Source: Tissierella_A sp964489715
GTDB taxonomy: Bacteria; Bacillota; Clostridia; Tissierellales; Tissierellaceae
DNA: 25,903 nucleotides
NCBI GenBank assembly: GCA_964489715.1
Contig: CAZBAK010000023.1
Location: 1 to 25,903 of the forward strand
Direction of reading: 5' to 3'
Shown here in pieces: positions 23,542 to 25,903 of the stretch. The notes below the pieces were generated by a model. The model did not search any database. It saw only the letters and a program-made list of their open reading frames with translations, and was not told where the DNA came from. How positions within the stretch are numbered: the first letter of the stretch is position 1; every line of letters starts with the position of its first letter. Made by a program: the position numbers and the translations under genes.

Positions 23542-23922
23542 ATGGGAAATAAAGGACTTATATTTCTAGATACAATTATTGGATTATTTATAATAGGACT
23601 TATAGTGGTAGTATCATTTCCTATGTCAAGCTTAATAAATAAAAGTTTTGAAAGCTCTAAAAATATTACAGAGATGACCTATCTGGCAGAATCTACAATG
23701 GAAAATTTAAGGAAAAAAGATGAGAAATCTATAAAGTTTTTAGAAGAACTTGAAAGATCTAAAGAACTAGAATACCTAGACTTGGACAATGATAAATATA
23801 TTTCACATATAGAGCTAGTAGAAGAAGAGCCTAATCTATGGAACTTAATCATAAGTATAAGTAAAAGAGATAGTGAGGGTGGAAAAGAATATGTTGAAAT
23901 TAAAGCTAGTATTCCAAAATAG
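23542..23922 (+). CDS. Type IV pilus minor pseudopilin, GspI/PilV-like
   Basis: Small prepilin-like protein of 126 residues. A short leader MGNKG would be followed by mature LIFLDTIIGLFIIGLIVVVS, giving Asp at position +5 instead of the conserved Glu. The rest has the YLAESTMENLR-type segment found in PilV/GspI proteins. GGGAGGGG lies directly upstream. It overlaps the next pseudopilin gene by 32 nt. Assignment to the PilV/GspI slot is by order and by this segment. Confidence 0.78.
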   Translation: MGNKGLIFLDTIIGLFIIGLIVVVSFPMSSLINKSFESSKNITEMTYLAESTMENLRKKDEKSIKFLEELERSKELEYLDLDNDKYISHIELVEEEPNLWNLIISISKRDSEGGKEYVEIKASIPK

Positions 23923-24520
23923 AAGAGGTTTTACTTTAATTGAGCTAGTCCTAGGCATGCTCTTAATTTCTATGCTTATAATTACACTTTATACCTGCTT
24001 GAGTTTTACTTTGAAATTAAATGAAAAAAGCATTATAGAAGATGAAATGCTTTTAAATGGTAGATATATCTTAGAATATATAAAAGAAGAAATATCATCT
24101 GCTGATAAAATTATTAGTTCTTCTTATTTTAAAGATTTGAATAAGAAATATCCTAGAAATATAGGTTTTGTAATTCTTAAAATAGATATGGGTCTAGATA
24201 ATAAAAATACAGATAAGAATAAATTTAATCTGTATAGTTATACAACATATTATTTTCAAGATGATGCCATAATAAGAATAAATGCTAAGAGAAAAGTTAA
24301 TAAAGATAGAGTGTTCTCTACAGAAAAAACATCAATAATATTTCCAACAGCAAATGAATTTACTGGCTACAATAAGATAGGATATAACATATTAAGAGAA
24401 TCAAATATAAGTTTAAAAGATGATAATCTTATATCTTTAGACTTATATTTAAAAAGTGAAAAGTCTGAAATTTCAAACTTTTCATCAGATATCTATGTTA
24501 GGTGTAGGGTGGTAAATTGA
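23891..24520 (+). CDS. Type IV pilus minor pseudopilin, GspJ/PilW-like
   Basis: Prepilin-like protein of about 210 residues with leader MLKLKLVFQNRRG and mature FTLIELVLGMLLISMLIITL, all canonical for cleavage and with Glu+5. The remainder carries an early LLNGRYILEYIKEEISSADK segment typical of PilW/GspJ proteins. ATG 23891 is preferred over the in-frame GTG at 23873 because GAGGGTGG lies 8 nt before it and it gives a 13-residue leader. It overlaps the upstream gene by 32 nt and ends 1 nt before the next start, so coupling is likely. Confidence 0.83.
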   Translation: MLKLKLVFQNRRGFTLIELVLGMLLISMLIITLYTCLSFTLKLNEKSIIEDEMLLNGRYILEYIKEEISSADKIISSSYFKDLNKKYPRNIGFVILKIDMGLDNKNTDKNKFNLYSYTTYYFQDDAIIRINAKRKVNKDRVFSTEKTSIIFPTANEFTGYNKIGYNILRESNISLKDDNLISLDLYLKSEKSEISNFSSDIYVRCRVVN

Positions 24521-24521
24521 T

Positions 24522-25583
24522 ATGAAGAAAAACAAACTAAAATCTAAAAGCATTAAAAGAAAGGGAAGTATTACTATAATAGCTATATATATATTTCTTT
24601 TAATAATAAGCTCATCTACTATGATTTTATTATTTGCATCATCTCAGGCTGCACTTGCTAAATATCAACTAGAAAAGATACAATATAGATATAGCAGTGA
24701 AGATGACCTAAATAAAATGGTATATAATGAGAGCTTTATAGATCAGTATATAAAGGAAGCTATATTCGATATTTTTAGGAGTGGATTTAAGGCTGGTGAT
24801 GGTAAATATGATATTAAAATTGAAAAAGATCACCAGCTCAGGAAAACTATCCATAAAGCTATCTTTAGGCTAGAAGATATAGATGAGAGAAAAAATATTA
24901 TATTTGAAATAGTATCTAAGTACAATAATGTAAGTGGTAGTATTATAGCATCAGGTCCTTGTATAAATCAGATATTTGAATTGAATAAGGCGATTTTAAT
25001 TGAAGAGAAATTAGATCTAGAGGATAAAGTTTTATTTGCAGAGTTTATTGATAAAGTTGAAAAAGAAAATTCAGACTATGATTGTATATTAAACTTAAAT
25101 TCTAAGAAAGTAAATCTAGAAGAAAATACTATTATAAAATTACAACATAGCAGTCCAAAGGAAGAAAAGTTATATTCAGACAAGATTATTATAAGGGAAG
25201 AAAATGGTCTTGAAGATAATATAGAAAACTTTACTAAAGAGTCTATAGTTATAAATATAAAGAGCCAGGAAAGGGATAAGGATTTAACAATAGGAGAAAT
25301 AGGATTAAAAGAAACTATTAAAATCAATGGTGCTCTCTATATAGAAGGAGACTTAATAATAAATCAAGATTTTGAATTCTCAGGTATAATTATCATAAAT
25401 GATGGAGAGTTAATTGTAAATTCCCTAAATAAGCCTAGAATCAATGGTATGATTTTTTATAGAGGTAGTAATATAGACATTGAAAAATTAGACATAATCT
25501 ATGATCAAAAAGCAATATATAAGCAAGGATCTTTCCTACCAGGTTTTATAGATATAGAAATAGATACTATAAAAAAATACTAG
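24522..25583 (+). CDS. Large pseudopilin-like protein, GspK/PilX-like position
   Basis: Protein of 353 residues with a very basic N-terminus and one hydrophobic helix. If cut after KRKG, the mature protein begins SITIIAIYIFLLII and has Ile at +5, not Glu. Absence of Glu+5 and large size are known traits of GspK, the tip pseudopilin of type II secretion. The C-terminal third (about 265-345) is made of short hydrophobic beta-strands alternating with Gly and Asn turns (INGALYIEGDLIINQ, then SGIIIINDGELIVN), suggesting a beta-helix-like fold. The start is 1 nt after the previous stop. It is the last gene of the second pilus operon. Confidence 0.75.
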   Translation: MKKNKLKSKSIKRKGSITIIAIYIFLLIISSSTMILLFASSQAALAKYQLEKIQYRYSSEDDLNKMVYNESFIDQYIKEAIFDIFRSGFKAGDGKYDIKIEKDHQLRKTIHKAIFRLEDIDERKNIIFEIVSKYNNVSGSIIASGPCINQIFELNKAILIEEKLDLEDKVLFAEFIDKVEKENSDYDCILNLNSKKVNLEENTIIKLQHSSPKEEKLYSDKIIIREENGLEDNIENFTKESIVINIKSQERDKDLTIGEIGLKETIKINGALYIEGDLIINQDFEFSGIIIINDGELIVNSLNKPRINGMIFYRGSNIDIEKLDIIYDQKAIYKQGSFLPGFIDIEIDTIKKY

Positions 25584-25612
25584 TTTTCAGTTAATAAGTT
25601 TTTTTTGAGTAC

Positions 25613-25641
25613 TTGTGGTAAATAGAAGATATTGGTATAAT
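25613..25641 (+). promoter_or_regulatory. Extended -10 promoter for efp
   Basis: TGGTATAAT (25633-25641) is an extended -10 with perfect TATAAT, and TTGTGG (25613-25618) lies 17 bp upstream as a weak -35. A tract of eight T (25599-25606) precedes it but no clear stem is seen, so termination after the pilus operon is uncertain. Confidence 0.6.
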
Positions 25642-25695
25642 GATAATTGAGATTATAATTTATAATAAGTTTAAGTAAGGATAGGGGGGAAGGCT

Positions 25696-25903
25696 ATGAT
25701 TTCAGCAGGAGATTTTAGAAAAGGTGCTACTTTTATAATGGATGGGGATGTATATCAGATAGTTGATTTTCAGCATGTAAAGCCAGGAAAGGGAGCAGCT
25801 TTTGTTAGAACTAAGATTAAAAATGTTCTTACAGGTGCGATCCGTGACAATACATTTAATCCTACAGAAAGATTTCAAAGAGCTAATATAGAAACTAAAG
25901 AAA
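25696..25903 (+). CDS. efp: Elongation factor P, 5' part (cut by window end)
   Basis: EF-P stimulates peptide bond formation at polyproline stretches in the ribosome. Sixty-nine codons are visible, covering the KOW-like domain I of a protein of about 185 residues. The opening MISAGDFRKGATFIMDGDVYQIVDFQ is replaced here in shortened form: MISAGDFRKGA, then VYQIVDFQHVKPGKGAAFVR, whose KPGKG loop carries the Lys near position 32 that is modified in many bacteria. The frame stays open to the window edge, consistent with truncation by the window only. The ribosome binding site is GGGGGGAAGG. efp adjoins pilus or aroQ genes in many Clostridia; here it has its own promoter. Confidence 0.96.
   Translation, partial: MISAGDFRKGATFIMDGDVYQIVDFQHVKPGKGAAFVRTKIKNVLTGAIRDNTFNPTERFQRANIETKE

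Noticed and set aside
1352..25327. Minus-strand open frames of 60-120 codons throughout the window
   Set aside because: All lie opposite confident genes, lack ribosome binding sites and recognisable domains, and read as frame shadows in AT-rich DNA.
1..25903. CRISPR arrays, tRNA or rRNA genes, insertion sequences, integrases
   Set aside because: No regularly spaced repeats, tRNA-like cloverleaf, rRNA sequence, transposase or integrase coding was seen on either strand.

Overview
The window is an AT-rich, gene-dense chromosomal segment with every confident gene on the + strand. Codon use, TTG/GTG starts, strong AGGAGG-type ribosome binding sites and gene content (ireB, a ruvX-DUF1292 pair, RNase J, trmR-trhP-udk) point to a Firmicute of class Clostridia, perhaps near the Tissierellales; the order-level guess is inference only. 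The type IV pilus (T4P) genes include no outer-membrane secretin, which fits a monoderm cell.

Region 1 (1-11234) is a housekeeping block. It keeps the order known from Bacillus subtilis (alaS, ireB/yrzL, ruvX/yrrK, DUF1292/yrzB, mltG/yrrL, trmR/yrrM, trhP/yrrN-O, udk), with insertions: a ferredoxin-fused aldo/keto reductase after ireB, and a fur - rnj (RNase J) - queT set before mltG. Several products act on tRNA or translation: alanyl-tRNA synthetase, a probable queuosine-precursor transporter, and the TrhP/TrmR pair that hydroxylates and methylates wobble U34.

Region 2 (11235-16030) is the first T4P operon: pilB (extension ATPase with an N-terminal MshEN c-di-GMP-binding domain), pilT (retraction ATPase), pilC (platform) and pilA (major pilin). 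Between the pilA stop and its terminator lies an unusually GC- and CpG-rich element of about 60 nt with mutually exclusive hairpins.

Region 3 (16031-19590) separates the two pilus operons. It holds a phospholipase D-like protein with degenerate HKD motifs, then a Y-family DNA polymerase plus YolD-like pair behind an extended -10 promoter and a near-consensus LexA (SOS) box.

Region 4 (19591-25583) is the second T4P operon: pilD (prepilin peptidase), pilM, pilN, a PilO fused to a C-terminal LysM domain, and four minor pseudopilins in GspH-I-J-K-like order. It is preceded by a roughly 105-nt leader with three nested perfect stems. The window closes with the 5' part of efp (elongation factor P) under its own promoter.

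The strongest leads are the MshEN motif pair of PilB, the PilO-LysM fusion that may anchor the alignment complex to peptidoglycan, the two unexplained RNA-like elements flanking the pilus operons, and the SOS-controlled polymerase module inside the pilus locus. All sequence readings are by eye; no database search was run.
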